Positions 8,535 through 18,359 are shown, counted from the stretch's first letter. The stretch is 62,328 nucleotides of DNA from Bacillus ectoiniformans (GCF_016908875.1 NZ_JAFBES010000014.1:1-62328), one strand, 5' to 3'. The notes: a model not told the origin generated them from the letters alone. Translations and numbers: made by a program.

Positions 8535-8570
8535 AAAGAAGGCAGCCCGAACGGCTGCTTTCTTTATTAT
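8532..8570 (+). terminator. Terminator of tepA-ylzJ
   Basis: A 16-nt arm AATAAAGAAGGCAGCC pairs with GGCTGCTTTCTTTATT around a 5-nt loop with one mismatch. The U-rich part is inside the stem and continues as TATT. Confidence 0.75.
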
Positions 8571-8602
8571 TGAGGTTATTCTACAAATTATAGGTGGTAT
8601 AA

Positions 8603-10963
8603 ATGGCAAAGAAAAAGGGGAAAACATCAAACCGAAATACGAAAAAAACATCACAAGTGAAAGAAACAGTCAGGTTTGAGCTCATTGGCATTGTCATGAT
8701 TGCGCTCAGCTTGATTGGGATTATCAAATTAGGTGCCGTCGGAAAAGCCTTTGTTTACTTTTTTCGTTTTTTCTTTGGAGAATGGTATATGGTTGGATTT
8801 ATCGGTGCGATGATTTACGCAGGATACATAATGGTGAAACGAACCAAACCAATGATCTTCCGAAGAAAGCTGATTGGCTTATATTTTATGACAGCGAGCA
8901 TGCTTCTTTTAAGCCACGTTAAGTTATTTGAGCTTTTGTCAGACAACGGCGGATTTGACCGTCCAAGCGTTCTGATGAATACGTGGGAGCTTTATTGGAT
9001 GGAGGTTAAAGGAGAAGCAGGAAGCGGAAGTGATCTTGGCGGAGGGATGCTTGGAGCGGCTCTCTTTGCTGTATCGTACTTTTTGTTTGATACATTAGGT
9101 ACAAGGATATTGAGTGTGGTTCTCATATTAATCGGCCTGATCCTGATTACGGGCAAGTCGTTTGGAGAGCTGTTTGGCCGTTTTTTCACAGTGCTCGGAG
9201 GCGGACTAAACAATCAGTGGCAAGCGTTTCGCCAGGATATGAAAGATTGGAAGACTGAGAGGAAAGACCGTCAAAGCAAAAAAGAACCAAAAGAAAAAGA
9301 ACTAACGCAAGATCGCTCGCGGAAATCCTCAGCTAAACAGCCCGCTCTGATTGAAGAGTCTGACTACGAAGCACCGGAACCTATTATTTCAAGCTTCGCA
9401 GAAAGAGCTTATACAGAGGAGCCTGCAGCTGATAAAGAACCTCCGCTTAAGGCTGAAAAGCAGAAGGAAAATAGTGAATCATCGGATGACAAAGAAGTTG
9501 TTCCGCCGATCACATTCACAGAAGTTGAAAATAAAGATTATAAGCTTCCGCCTATTAAGCTATTAAAAAGACCTAAACAAGCGGACCAAAGCAGTGAATA
9601 TCAGCAAATTCATGCAAATGCAGCTAAATTAGAAAGAACCTTTTTGAGTTTTGGCGTGAAGGCAAAAGTAACACAAGTTCATTTAGGACCAGCGGTGACG
9701 AAATATGAAGTTCATCCAGATGTTGGGGTGAAGGTTAGCAAAATTGTGAGTTTAAGTGATGACCTTGCTTTGGCCTTGGCAGCAAAGGATATCAGAATGG
9801 AAGCGCCTATCCCTGGAAAGTCAGCGATTGGCATTGAAGTGCCTAATTCAGAGGTGGCGATGGTATCCCTTCGTGAAGTAGTGGAATCGAATGCTAATGA
9901 AAAGCCTAATTCGAAGCTGTTAATTGCATTTGGGCGGGATATTACAGGTGAAGCTGTTTCGGCCGAACTGAATAAAATGCCTCATTTACTTGTAGCCGGG
10001 GCGACAGGAAGCGGAAAAAGTGTGTGCATTAACGGGATCATCACCAGTATTTTAATGAGAGCTAAGCCACATGAAGTCAAACTCATGATGATCGACCCGA
10101 AAATGGTGGAACTGAACGTCTACAATGGCATCCCTCATTTGCTTGCACCTGTTGTTACAGATGCCAAAAAAGCATCACAAGCATTAAAGAAAGTAGTCAG
10201 TGAAATGGAAAGACGTTATGACCTTTTCTCTCACAGCGGAACAAGGAACATCGAAGGCTATAATGAACATGTAAAGCGTCATAACAATGAAACAGGAGAA
10301 AAGCAGCCCCTGCTGCCTTATATCGTTGTGATCGTCGATGAGTTAGCGGATTTAATGATGGTTGCTTCAAACGATGTAGAAGATTCTATTACACGTCTCG
10401 CACAAATGGCTCGTGCGGCAGGTATCCATTTAATCATAGCTACGCAAAGACCTTCTGTTGATGTAATCACTGGTGTCATTAAAGCGAATATTCCTTCCCG
10501 AATTGCCTTTGCCGTCTCATCCATGACAGACTCAAGAACAATCCTTGATATGGGAGGAGCCGAAAAGCTATTGGGACGCGGGGATATGCTGTTTTTCCCA
10601 GTCGGAGCAACGAAGCCCGTCCGAGTCCAAGGCGCCTTTTTATCAGATGAGGAAGTGGAAGAAATCGTTGATTACGTCATTTCCCAGCAAAAAGCTCAGT
10701 ACCAAGAAGAAATGATTCCAGAGGATATTCCGGAAGCATCAAGTAACGTAGATGATGATTTATATGATGATGCAGTGCAATTAGTCTCCGAAATGCAGAC
10801 CGCTTCCGTATCTATGCTGCAAAGACGATTTAGAATAGGGTACAGCCGGGCAGCCCGATTAATTGACGAAATGGAAGTAAGGGGAATAGTCGGTCCTTAT
10901 GAAGGTAGTAAGCCTCGTACCGTTTTAGTATCCAAACCTTCGGAAGAGCAACCGGTGAATTAA
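8603..10963 (+). CDS. spoIIIE: DNA translocase SpoIIIE
   Basis: SpoIIIE pumps the chromosome into the forespore across the sporulation septum. Residues about 20-200 hold several hydrophobic membrane segments. A charged linker follows (about 205-320), and then the FtsK/HerA motor with Walker A GATGSGKS near residue 464 and the Walker B region [13 protein letters not shown]. The last 65 residues form the winged-helix gamma domain that reads oriented DNA sequences ([22 protein letters not shown]). Length 786 matches B. subtilis (787). The ATG has AGGTGG upstream. Position after tepA is as in B. subtilis. Confidence 0.95.
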   Translation: MAKKKGKTSNRNTKKTSQVKETVRFELIGIVMIALSLIGIIKLGAVGKAFVYFFRFFFGEWYMVGFIGAMIYAGYIMVKRTKPMIFRRKLIGLYFMTASMLLLSHVKLFELLSDNGGFDRPSVLMNTWELYWMEVKGEAGSGSDLGGGMLGAALFAVSYFLFDTLGTRILSVVLILIGLILITGKSFGELFGRFFTVLGGGLNNQWQAFRQDMKDWKTERKDRQSKKEPKEKELTQDRSRKSSAKQPALIEESDYEAPEPIISSFAERAYTEEPAADKEPPLKAEKQKENSESSDDKEVVPPITFTEVENKDYKLPPIKLLKRPKQADQSSEYQQIHANAAKLERTFLSFGVKAKVTQVHLGPAVTKYEVHPDVGVKVSKIVSLSDDLALALAAKDIRMEAPIPGKSAIGIEVPNSEVAMVSLREVVESNANEKPNSKLLIAFGRDITGEAVSAELNKMPHLLVAGATGSGKSVCINGIITSILMRAKPHEVKLMMIDPKMVELNVYNGIPHLLAPVVTDAKKASQALKKVVSEMERRYDLFSHSGTRNIEGYNEHVKRHNNETGEKQPLLPYIVVIVDELADLMMVASNDVEDSITRLAQMARAAGIHLIIATQRPSVDVITGVIKANIPSRIAFAVSSMTDSRTILDMGGAEKLLGRGDMLFFPVGATKPVRVQGAFLSDEEVEEIVDYVISQQKAQYQEEMIPEDIPEASSNVDDDLYDDAVQLVSEMQTASVSMLQRRFRIGYSRAARLIDEMEVRGIVGPYEGSKPRTVLVSKPSEEQPVN

Positions 10964-10966
10964 GCC

Positions 10967-11003
10967 AAGCTGCTGAACAAAGACATTTGTTCAGCAGCTT
11001 TTT
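10967..11003 (+). terminator. Terminator of spoIIIE
   Basis: A 15-bp perfect stem (AAGCTGCTGAACAAA / TTTGTTCAGCAGCTT) with a 4-nt loop ends in TTTT. Confidence 0.92.
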
Positions 11004-11051
11004 TACATTTGTATTTTTAGTGAAGGTGATGAACGAGCCAAATTAATAAAA

Positions 11052-11066
11052 ATGTAAGCGGTTTCC
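11052..11066 (+). promoter_or_regulatory. Candidate CcpA-binding cre site
   Basis: ATGTAAGCGGTTTCC matches the cre consensus WTGNAANCGNWNNCW at 14 of 15 positions. It lies 180 bp upstream of the GntR gene and would place the regulator/transporter cluster under carbon catabolite control. No function has been tested. Confidence 0.45.
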
Positions 11067-11115
11067 TTATTGCTGCACAAGGGAATAAATATTTATGCAT
11101 GTCACTGGTATACGC

Positions 11116-11146
11116 AAAAAAACATTTTTCAACAAAATGTTTTTTT
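11116..11146. other. AT-rich stem-loop upstream of ymfC
   Basis: A 13-bp stem (AAAAAAACATTTT / AAAATGTTTTTTT) has a 5-nt loop. It is symmetrical and could end transcription from either side, but it has few GC pairs. Confidence 0.45.
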
Positions 11147-11176
11147 ACCTTTCCAATCCCGGCAAAAAATGATATC

Positions 11177-11208
11177 TTAAATTTAAATTAGTAGAAATGT
11201 TATACATC
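11177..11208 (+). repeat. Left copy of an inverted motif flanking ymfC
   Basis: The block TTTAAATTAGTAGAAATGT (11182-11200) and its surroundings recur in reverse orientation at 11972-12004 with one inserted base. The two copies sit in the upstream regions of ymfC and of the lipoprotein gene, so they are candidate operators. Confidence 0.6.
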
Positions 11209-11221
11209 AGATGTCTGATGT
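11204..11221. promoter_or_regulatory. Dyad-symmetric candidate operator of the GntR regulator
   Basis: ACATCAGA and TCTGATGT form 8-nt inverted arms around TG, 25 bp before the ymfC start and overlapping a possible -10 (TTATAC). The size and symmetry fit a dimeric GntR-family repressor, and the position fits autoregulation. Confidence 0.55.
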
Positions 11222-11245
11222 CGTACGAAAGATGGTGGTGGTTTT

Positions 11246-11971
11246 ATGACGATAAAGTCGGATAGCAGGCATTTATATTTACAAGTGATTGACCGCTTGA
11301 AAAAGGATATAGAAGCGGGAATTTATCAAGAGAAAGAAAAGCTTCCTTCAGAGTTTGAACTGGCTAAAAAGTTAGGAGTCAGCCGAGCGACATTAAGAGA
11401 GGCTCTAAGAATTCTAGAAGAAGAAAATGTGATCACTAGAAGACATGGGGTAGGGACTTTTGTCAATTCAAAGCCATTATTCACTTCAGGGATTGAACAG
11501 CTCATAAGCGTCACTGACATGATTGTTCAAGCCGGCATGGAACCAGGCACCATTTTTCTAAGCTCAGCCACACAAAATGCGACTGAAGAAGATGTTCGCC
11601 GTTTTTCTTGCAGCCTTGAAGATGAGGTAGTGGTAATTGAAAGGGTTCGGACTGCTAATGGAGAACCGGTCGTTTACTGTTTGGACAAGATTCCGAAGAA
11701 GTACTTTCCTGATAACTATGATTACAAGGACGAATCTTTGTTCACGATGCTTGATCGAATGGGCAACAGAAGAATAAGTCATGCTGTCGCTCAAATCGAG
11801 CCATTTGGGTATCACGAGAAAGTTTCACCGATTCTTCAGTGTGATCCTGAAACCGCTTTACTTGTTTTAAAGCAGCTTCACTTCGATGAATTGGATGAAC
11901 CTATCCTGTATTCGGTGAACTATTTTAAAGCAGATAAATTCAGATTCCACGTGTTAAGAAAACGAGTGTAA
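11246..11971 (+). CDS. ymfC: GntR-family transcriptional regulator with UTRA domain
   Basis: The 241-residue protein has an N-terminal winged helix typical of GntR ([32 protein letters not shown], about residues 33-64) and a C-terminal ligand-binding UTRA-type domain (about 90-240). It corresponds in position to YmfC of B. subtilis, downstream of spoIIIE. Here it is followed by a nucleoside-type ABC transporter, so its ligand may be a nucleoside or related sugar, which is inference. The ribosome site before ATG 11246 is weak (GGTGGTGG). Candidate operators lie upstream of the gene and between it and the transporter. Confidence 0.88.
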   Translation: MTIKSDSRHLYLQVIDRLKKDIEAGIYQEKEKLPSEFELAKKLGVSRATLREALRILEEENVITRRHGVGTFVNSKPLFTSGIEQLISVTDMIVQAGMEPGTIFLSSATQNATEEDVRRFSCSLEDEVVVIERVRTANGEPVVYCLDKIPKKYFPDNYDYKDESLFTMLDRMGNRRISHAVAQIEPFGYHEKVSPILQCDPETALLVLKQLHFDELDEPILYSVNYFKADKFRFHVLRKRV

Positions 11972-12004
11972 AGATGCAGACATTTCTACTTAATTTAAAC
12001 TAAT
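11972..12004 (-). repeat. Right copy of the inverted motif flanking ymfC
   Basis: Read on the minus strand, TTTAAATTAAGTAGAAATGT (11980-11999) matches the left copy at 11182-11200 apart from one inserted A. It sits just before the lipoprotein gene. Confidence 0.6.
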
Positions 12005-12024
12005 GTAAAGAGGGGGCAATTTTC

Positions 12025-13113
12025 ATGAAGAGACGCAAATTCGGTTTTGCCATGTCAGCGATTCTAGCAGCAGGAACAATTTTAGGTGCTTGCGGCGGCG
12101 GTGGTGAAGAAGAAAAAGGACAAGAAGGAAACGGTTCTGAAAAGGATGATAAATTTACTGTAGCCATGGTCACAGATGTTGGCGGAGTAGATGACAAATC
12201 CTTTAACCAATCAGCATGGGAAGGCCTTCAGGAGTTTGGAAAAGAGAATGATTTAGAAAAAGGCACAGATGGCTATAACTACATTCAATCTAAATCAGAT
12301 GCAGATTATAAAACGAACTTAAATACAGCGGTAAGAAATAAATTCGACTTAATTTATGGAATCGGTTACAAATTGCAGCCGGCTATTGAAGAAGTGGCTA
12401 AACAGCGTAAAGATAGCCAGTTTGCCATTGTTGACAGTGTCGTAGAAGGTGCTGACAACGTAGCCAGCATTACTTTTAAAGAGCATGAAGGTTCATTCCT
12501 TGTGGGTGTTGCAGCTGGACTAAGCACGAAGTCAAACAAAATCGGCTTCATCGGCGGAACAGACAGTGACTTAATCAACAAATTTGCAGCTGGTTTTGAA
12601 GCGGGAGTAAAAGCTGTTAATCCAGAAGCAAGTGTAAAAATTGAATATGCAGGCGCGTTCGATAAAGCGGATAAAGGCCAGCAAATGGCTTCTGCTATGT
12701 ACAGCTCTGGCATTGACACCATCTACCATGCAGCTGGTGCTACTGGAAACGGTGTATTTACAGAAGCGAAGAACTTAAAACAAAAGAATCCGGATAAAGA
12801 TGTATGGGTAATCGGTGTTGACCGCGACCAAGCGGAAGAAGGAAAAGTAACTGTTGATGGCAAAGAGCAAAACGTAACATTAACTTCTATGGTTAAACGT
12901 GTAGATATCGCTGTAAAAGACTTAGCTGATCAAGCAAAAGACGGTAAATTCCCAGGCGGCGAAGTGACTGAATACGGCTTAGATGATAACGCAATCAGCA
13001 TCGCTCCTACACAAGATAATTTATCAGATGAAGTGAAAAAAGCAGTAGAAGAGTGGACTGAAAAAATTAAAAATGGTGAAGTGGAAGTTCCATTAAAGCC
13101 AGAAGGTAAGTAA
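12025..13113 (+). CDS. nupN: BMP-family lipoprotein, nucleoside-binding subunit of an ABC transporter
   Basis: This is the extracellular substrate-binding lipoprotein of a BMP (PnrA-like) transporter, a family that binds purine nucleosides. A signal peptide ([20 protein letters not shown]) ends in a lipobox with the lipidated cysteine at C23. The mature protein begins with glycines and acidic residues. The first domain has [20 protein letters not shown], a BMP signature. It has 362 residues, a normal size. The ribosome site is AGAGGGGGCAA. The three other transporter genes follow after a 257-nt gap that holds two hairpins. B. subtilis NupNOPQ takes up guanosine. The same substrate here is inference. 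Confidence 0.9.
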   Translation: MKRRKFGFAMSAILAAGTILGACGGGGEEEKGQEGNGSEKDDKFTVAMVTDVGGVDDKSFNQSAWEGLQEFGKENDLEKGTDGYNYIQSKSDADYKTNLNTAVRNKFDLIYGIGYKLQPAIEEVAKQRKDSQFAIVDSVVEGADNVASITFKEHEGSFLVGVAAGLSTKSNKIGFIGGTDSDLINKFAAGFEAGVKAVNPEASVKIEYAGAFDKADKGQQMASAMYSSGIDTIYHAAGATGNGVFTEAKNLKQKNPDKDVWVIGVDRDQAEEGKVTVDGKEQNVTLTSMVKRVDIAVKDLADQAKDGKFPGGEVTEYGLDDNAISIAPTQDNLSDEVKKAVEEWTEKIKNGEVEVPLKPEGK

Positions 13114-13124
13114 TTATAAGCTAT

Positions 13125-13152
13125 GGAGCGGATGGTTCTATCAATCCGCTCC
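13125..13152 (+). terminator. Stem-loop after nupN, possible attenuator
   Basis: GGAGCGGAT and ATCCGCTCC form a perfect 9-bp stem with a 10-nt loop. Only a weak T stretch follows, so it may stop part of the transcription or protect the lipoprotein mRNA end. The gap 13114-13370 holds no gene I can support. Confidence 0.5.
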
Positions 13153-13238
13153 TGCTTTAAACAGGCTAACAGATGTACAATAAAGTATTGTCGATTTGTT
13201 AGGGTGTTTAAAGACAGCAAATCATTTCGATACGCGTC

Positions 13239-13266
13239 AATGGATGGATCAGCCTTCTCATCCATT
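13239..13266 (+). other. Second stem-loop between nupN and nupO
   Basis: AATGGATG and CATCCATT form an 8-bp stem with a 12-nt loop and no T-tract. Confidence 0.4.
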
Positions 13267-13370
13267 AAAAGGTCGGACATCCTACATGAAAAAAGATCTA
13301 GTTCAAAAATTTTTATTCTTATTTTCTTTTGGCTTTATAAACAGATACCATACGTAAGGAGTGAGCTCAA

Positions 13371-14900
13371 GTGGAACATGTTATAGAAATGCTTGGCATC
13401 CGAAAAGAATTCAACGGGTTTGTAGCCAATGATGATATCACGCTTCAGCTGCAAAAAGGAGAAATCCATGCATTGCTAGGAGAAAATGGTGCGGGTAAAT
13501 CTACTTTAATGAATGTGTTATTTGGATTATACCAGCCGGAACAGGGAGAGATACGTGTGCATGGCAAAAAGGTGCACATCACAAGCCCTAACAGAGCGAA
13601 TGATTTGGGAATTGGAATGGTTCATCAGCATTTTATGCTTGTTGATACCTTCACCGTAACTGAAAATATTATTCTTGGCATGGAGCCAAAATCGGGCGGG
13701 AAAATAGACATCGCCAAAGCGGAAAAAGAAGTTAAGGAATTATCCGAACGATACGGTCTTTCAGTTGATCCAACAGCTAAAATAGCAGATATTTCAGTAG
13801 GTATGCAGCAGCGGGTTGAAATATTAAAGACTTTGTACCGTGGTGCAGAGATAGTCATTTTTGATGAACCGACCGCTGTTTTAACTCCACAGGAAATCAG
13901 AGAACTGATTCAAATTATGCGAACGCTGATCAAAGAAGGCAAGTCGATTATCTTAATCACTCACAAGCTGAAAGAGATTATGGAAGTATGTGACCGAGTG
14001 ACAGTTATCCGCAAAGGAAAAGGGATCGGAACAGTCAATGTATCTGAAACGGATCCGAATCATTTAGCGAGTTTAATGGTGGGAAGAGAAGTAACATTTA
14101 AAACGGAAAAACAAGAGGCGCACCCAAAAGAGAATGTCCTTGAGGTTAGAGATTTAGTGGTAAAAGACTCACGGGGCATTGAAGCAGTAAGAGGTTTGAA
14201 CCTGAATGTGCGGGCTGGAGAGATCTTAGGCATTTGCGGAATTGACGGAAACGGCCAGAGCGAACTGATTGAAGGGATCACGGGTCTTCGCAAGGTGGAA
14301 AAGGGAACGGTATCTATAAACGGGAAAGATATAACGAACTTTAAGCCGCGTAAAGCAACGGAGACTGGGTTAGGCCATATTCCGCAGGATCGCCATAAAC
14401 ATGGACTTGTGCTAGACTTTCCGATCGGTGAAAACATGGTTTTGCAGACATATTACCATAAGCCATTTTCCAAAAACGGCGTCTTAAATTTCAAGCAAAT
14501 TTATAAAAAAGCCACTCATTTAATTGAAGAATTTGATGTCCGTACACCTGATGAGTACACACCAGCGAGAGCATTATCTGGTGGAAATCAGCAAAAAGCG
14601 ATCATTGGGCGTGAAATAGACCGTGATCCTGATTTATTGATTGCTGCTCAGCCAACGCGAGGACTGGATGTAGGGGCCATTGAGTTTATTCATAAACGTC
14701 TGATTGAACAAAGAGATCATGGCAAAGCGGTTCTTCTCATCTCTTTTGAATTAGAAGAAATCATCAATGTCAGTGACCGGATTGCTGTTATCTATGAAGG
14801 CGAAATTGTTGCTATTGTCGATCCTAAACAAACAACAGAACAAGAACTGGGCTTAATGATGGCTGGTTCTAAAAGAGAAGCAGGTGAGATGAATGTCTAA
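13371..14900 (+). CDS. nupO: Nucleoside ABC transporter, double ATPase subunit
   Basis: The protein has two ABC ATPase domains in 509 residues. The first has Walker A GENGAGKS (about residue 38-45) and a degenerate signature SVGMQQRVEIL. The second has GIDGNGQS (about 300) and signature LSGGNQQKAIIGREI. This double layout is that of sugar/nucleoside importers of the carbohydrate-uptake-2 class. The start is GTG 13371 with TAAGGAGTGAG upstream. It overlaps nupP by 8 nt. Substrate is assigned from the neighbouring BMP lipoprotein. Confidence 0.92.
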   Translation: MEHVIEMLGIRKEFNGFVANDDITLQLQKGEIHALLGENGAGKSTLMNVLFGLYQPEQGEIRVHGKKVHITSPNRANDLGIGMVHQHFMLVDTFTVTENIILGMEPKSGGKIDIAKAEKEVKELSERYGLSVDPTAKIADISVGMQQRVEILKTLYRGAEIVIFDEPTAVLTPQEIRELIQIMRTLIKEGKSIILITHKLKEIMEVCDRVTVIRKGKGIGTVNVSETDPNHLASLMVGREVTFKTEKQEAHPKENVLEVRDLVVKDSRGIEAVRGLNLNVRAGEILGICGIDGNGQSELIEGITGLRKVEKGTVSINGKDITNFKPRKATETGLGHIPQDRHKHGLVLDFPIGENMVLQTYYHKPFSKNGVLNFKQIYKKATHLIEEFDVRTPDEYTPARALSGGNQQKAIIGREIDRDPDLLIAAQPTRGLDVGAIEFIHKRLIEQRDHGKAVLLISFELEEIINVSDRIAVIYEGEIVAIVDPKQTTEQELGLMMAGSKREAGEMNV

Positions 14901-15936
14901 TCGGTTTTCAAATTTATTGGTGCCGGTCGTTTCCGTATTATTGGGTTTGCTTGTAGGTGCTTTGATCATGGTGATCAGCGGCTATAACCCTGTAGAGGGA
15001 TATGCTGCTCTTTGGAACGGCGCGATGGGGGATACATTTTATACAGGTGAAACACTGAGACAAATGACTCCCTATATTTTTGCCGGGCTAGCGGTGGCTT
15101 TCGCTTTTCGTACCGGATTATTTAATATTGGTGTAGAAGGACAGCTTCTAGTGGGATGGGTTGCTTCTGTATGGGTAGGTTTAGCATTTGATTTGCCTAA
15201 AATCATTCATTTGCCTCTAGCCGTTTTAGCTGCAGCTGTCGCAGGAGCTTTCTGGGGATTCATTCCGGGGTTCTTAAAAGCGCGTCTTCGTGTACATGAA
15301 GTAATTGTGACTATTATGATGAACTATATTGCCTTGCATGTGACGAATCACTTCATTCGAAATGTCATTAGTGACAAAGCCGATGCGACCGATGCAGTGC
15401 CAGAAACAGCAAGTTTAAAATCGCCGTTTTTCGAAACATTGACTGACTATTCTTCTTTGCATAATGGCATTTACCTAGCCTTTTTTGCGGCGGTTATTAT
15501 GTGGTTCATTTTAGAAAAAACGACGCTTGGATTTGAATTGCGTGCAGTCGGGTACAACCAGCATGCGTCACAATATGCCGGAATGAACGTCAACCGCAAC
15601 ATTATTCTTTCCATGGTGATTTCAGGAGCATTCGCTGGACTTGGCGGTGCGATGCAGGGTCTGGGTACATTCGGAAACGCCTTTCTTCACTCAGGCTTCT
15701 CTGGTGTAGGATTTGACGGGATTGCTGTTGCACTGCTAGGAGGAAATACTGCATTAGGAGTGGTGCTGGCTGCACTATTATTCGGCGGTTTAAAAGTAGG
15801 TGCGCTCAATATGCCGATTGAATCAGGCGTGCCAAATGAACTTGTAGAAATAGTGATTGCTTTAATTATCTTCTTTGTCGCTTCAAGTTATATGATTAAG
15901 TGGATCATCAGTCGTTTCAAAAGGGAGGTGAAATAA
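14893..15936 (+). CDS. nupP: Nucleoside ABC transporter, permease subunit 1
   Basis: This is a membrane permease of 347 residues with about eight to ten hydrophobic segments. The motif GVEGQLLVGW (about 77-86) and the region AGAFAGLGGAMQGLG are typical of BMP-type importers. It starts inside the end of nupO (8-nt overlap) and abuts nupQ, so translation is likely coupled. Confidence 0.9.
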   Translation: MSNRFSNLLVPVVSVLLGLLVGALIMVISGYNPVEGYAALWNGAMGDTFYTGETLRQMTPYIFAGLAVAFAFRTGLFNIGVEGQLLVGWVASVWVGLAFDLPKIIHLPLAVLAAAVAGAFWGFIPGFLKARLRVHEVIVTIMMNYIALHVTNHFIRNVISDKADATDAVPETASLKSPFFETLTDYSSLHNGIYLAFFAAVIMWFILEKTTLGFELRAVGYNQHASQYAGMNVNRNIILSMVISGAFAGLGGAMQGLGTFGNAFLHSGFSGVGFDGIAVALLGGNTALGVVLAALLFGGLKVGALNMPIESGVPNELVEIVIALIIFFVASSYMIKWIISRFKREVK

Positions 15937-16896
15937 GTGGACATCTTAACTATTTTATCAATTATTATTTCTTCTTCTTTGTTTGCAGCTGCGCCACTTA
16001 TTTTCACAGCACTGGGAGGAGTATTCTCTGAACGTGCCGGAGTCGTTAATATCGGTCTTGAAGGGTTAATGATTATTGGAGCATTTACAGCGATTGTCTT
16101 TAATTTAACGTTTGCCTCTGCTTTTGGGGATGCTACACCTTGGGTTTCATTGTTTGCAGCGATGGCGATTGGCGGATTATTTTCCCTTCTTCATGCATTG
16201 GCTTCTATTACTTTCCGGGCCGATCAAGTGGTCAGCGGTGTCGCCATTAACTTTTTGGCACTAGGTGCATCACTGTTCTTAGTCAAGCTGATATATGATA
16301 AAGGGCAGACAGATATTATTAAAATGAACTTTAAGAAAGTGGATATCCCGGTATTAAGTGATATCCCAGTCATTGGAAAGTTATTCTTTAACAATATTTC
16401 TTATGCGTCATTCATTGCCATTGGCCTTGCTTTTGTGGTTTGGTATGTTTTATATAAAACACCTTTTGGGCTCCGGCTCCGTGCTGTAGGCGAACATCCG
16501 ATGGCAGCGGATACGATGGGGATTAATGTAACGAAAATGCGCTATATTGCTGTGTTTCTTTCGGGTGTTCTTGGCGGTCTTGGCGGAGCGGTATATGCTC
16601 AGTCGATTTCATTAGACTTTAGCCATGCTACGATTACAGGTCAAGGGTTTATGGCTCTCGCTGCCATGATTTTTGGGAAGTGGCATCCGCTAGGTGCAAT
16701 GGGCGCTGCAATCTTCTTTGGATTTGCTCAAAGTTTAAGTATTGTCGGCTCAAGCATTCCGTTCTTAGAGAATGTGCCAGCTGTGTATTTATTGGCTGCG
16801 CCTTATGTATTAACCATATTAGCGCTTGCTGGGTTTATCGGCCGAGCGGATGCACCTAAAGCACTTGGAACGCCTTATATTAAAGGAAACAGATAA
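15937..16896 (+). CDS. nupQ: Nucleoside ABC transporter, permease subunit 2
   Basis: The second permease has 319 residues, mostly hydrophobic, with NIGLEGLMIIGAF near residue 38 and GVLGGLGGAVYAQS near 215, which mirror the motifs in nupP. The GTG start follows the nupP stop with no gap, and AAGGGAGGTGA lies upstream. It is the last gene of the transporter operon and is followed by a terminator. Confidence 0.9.
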   Translation: MDILTILSIIISSSLFAAAPLIFTALGGVFSERAGVVNIGLEGLMIIGAFTAIVFNLTFASAFGDATPWVSLFAAMAIGGLFSLLHALASITFRADQVVSGVAINFLALGASLFLVKLIYDKGQTDIIKMNFKKVDIPVLSDIPVIGKLFFNNISYASFIAIGLAFVVWYVLYKTPFGLRLRAVGEHPMAADTMGINVTKMRYIAVFLSGVLGGLGGAVYAQSISLDFSHATITGQGFMALAAMIFGKWHPLGAMGAAIFFGFAQSLSIVGSSIPFLENVPAVYLLAAPYVLTILALAGFIGRADAPKALGTPYIKGNR

Positions 16897-16904
16897 GTAA
16901 GAAG

Positions 16905-16937
16905 AAAACCGTTCTCTACATGCAGAGAGCGGTTTTT
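16905..16937 (+). terminator. Terminator of the nup operon
   Basis: AAAACCGTTCTCT pairs with AGAGAGCGGTTTT (one mismatch) around a short loop and is followed by TT. Confidence 0.88.
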
Positions 16938-17081
16938 TAGCGGGCTTGTAGCTTATTCATTTTCAATCTTTATCCACTGATGTATAGTTATAGTAAGTTT
17001 TTAGCAAAATAAGGAGCATGGATAAATAGAATATAGGTAAGGATGATAGACATAAGCTGTTTTGGATAAGGAGGATGTTCA

Positions 17082-18359
17082 GTGACTTTAGTAGATGAAA
17101 AAATCGTGAAAAAGAAGGGGTATAATCTCCATCTTGTACAGACAGAGAAGTATAAGACAAATACGCTTGTCTGGAAGATGAAAGCACCGCTAGAGCGGGA
17201 AACGGTGACGAAACGAGCCTTATTGCCCTACGTCTTGCAAGCAGGTTCTAAAGCTTATCCGACATCAACAAAGCTGCGCTCTTATTTAGATGATTTGTAC
17301 GGCGCCAGTTTTTACGTGGACTTAGCTAAAAAAGGCGATTATCATATCATGAGTTTCTCATTAGAAATTGCTAACGAGAAATTTCTTAAAGATTCTGCCC
17401 CCCTGCTTGAAAAGGGTGTTCAATTCCTTCAGGAGATTCTATTTAACCCTCATATACAAGACAATCAATTCGACGACGAGATTGTCAAAAGCGAAAAACG
17501 AAATTTGAAACAGCGAATTCAGTCTGTTTATGATGATAAAATGCGTTTTGCAAGCATGCGTTTATTGGAAGAAATGTATAAAGGCAGTCCGTATTCACTA
17601 CAGGCAAATGGGAATCTGGACGATATTGATGCGATCGGTCCGGACGAATTATACCAATATTTTCTTTCAGCCCTAGAAGAAGATGAAATTGATTTTTATA
17701 TTATTGGCGATGTGGAATTGTCACAAGCTGAACAAATAACTGATTCCCTATTTGAATTAAAGGATCGACAACCGAAATCAGCTGCAGCAGAGAGTGTTGC
17801 CTCAAAAAATGAACCAAATGAAGTGCAAGAGCAGCAGGAGATCAATCAAGGTAAGCTTCATATTGGCTATCATACACATGTTTCTTATGGAGATCCTGAC
17901 TATTTTGCCCTTCAAGTATTTAATGGTATTTTCGGCGGATTCTCTCACTCGAAACTTTTTGCCAATGTCCGTGAAAAAGCCAGTCTCGCTTATTATGCAG
18001 CAAGCCGAATTGAGAGCCATAAAGGGTTTATGATGGTTTTATCAGGGATCGACAGTAAGAATTACAGCCAAGCGGTGAAGATCATCCGCGAACAGCTGGA
18101 TGCAATGAAAAATGGTGAGATATCTGATACTGAAATTCTTCAGACACGTGCAGTCATTCGGAATCAGCTGCTTGAAACGATCGACACGTCAAGAGGCCTG
18201 GTAGAAATTCTTTATCATAATGTCGTTGCTCATACACAAGTGACGTTAGATGAATGGCTTGAAAAAGTGGAAAGAACCACGAAAGAAGAAGTAACAGCAG
18301 TTGCTGCCAAAGTGAATATAGATACTATTTATTTCTTGTCGGGACTGGAGGGAGCGTAA
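17082..18359 (+). CDS. ymfF: M16-family peptidase-like protein without zinc motif
   Basis: This is a 425-residue protein of the M16 (insulinase/processing peptidase) fold, the length of YmfF in B. subtilis. Where an active M16 enzyme has HxxEH, this protein has no such motif, so it is probably the inactive half of a pair. The C-terminal half has FGGFSHSKLFANVREKASLAYYA, typical of the substrate-binding M16 domain. GTG 17082 has AAGGAGGATG upstream. It shares one base with the start of ymfH, which has the zinc motif, so a mixed dimer is likely. Confidence 0.9.
   Translation: MTLVDEKIVKKKGYNLHLVQTEKYKTNTLVWKMKAPLERETVTKRALLPYVLQAGSKAYPTSTKLRSYLDDLYGASFYVDLAKKGDYHIMSFSLEIANEKFLKDSAPLLEKGVQFLQEILFNPHIQDNQFDDEIVKSEKRNLKQRIQSVYDDKMRFASMRLLEEMYKGSPYSLQANGNLDDIDAIGPDELYQYFLSALEEDEIDFYIIGDVELSQAEQITDSLFELKDRQPKSAAAESVASKNEPNEVQEQQEINQGKLHIGYHTHVSYGDPDYFALQVFNGIFGGFSHSKLFANVREKASLAYYAASRIESHKGFMMVLSGIDSKNYSQAVKIIREQLDAMKNGEISDTEILQTRAVIRNQLLETIDTSRGLVEILYHNVVAHTQVTLDEWLEKVERTTKEEVTAVAAKVNIDTIYFLSGLEGA

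Noticed and set aside
13123-13386. Open frame of 87 codons between nupN and nupO
   Set aside because: It is built on the two hairpins, overlaps the nupO start in another frame and has no ribosome site.
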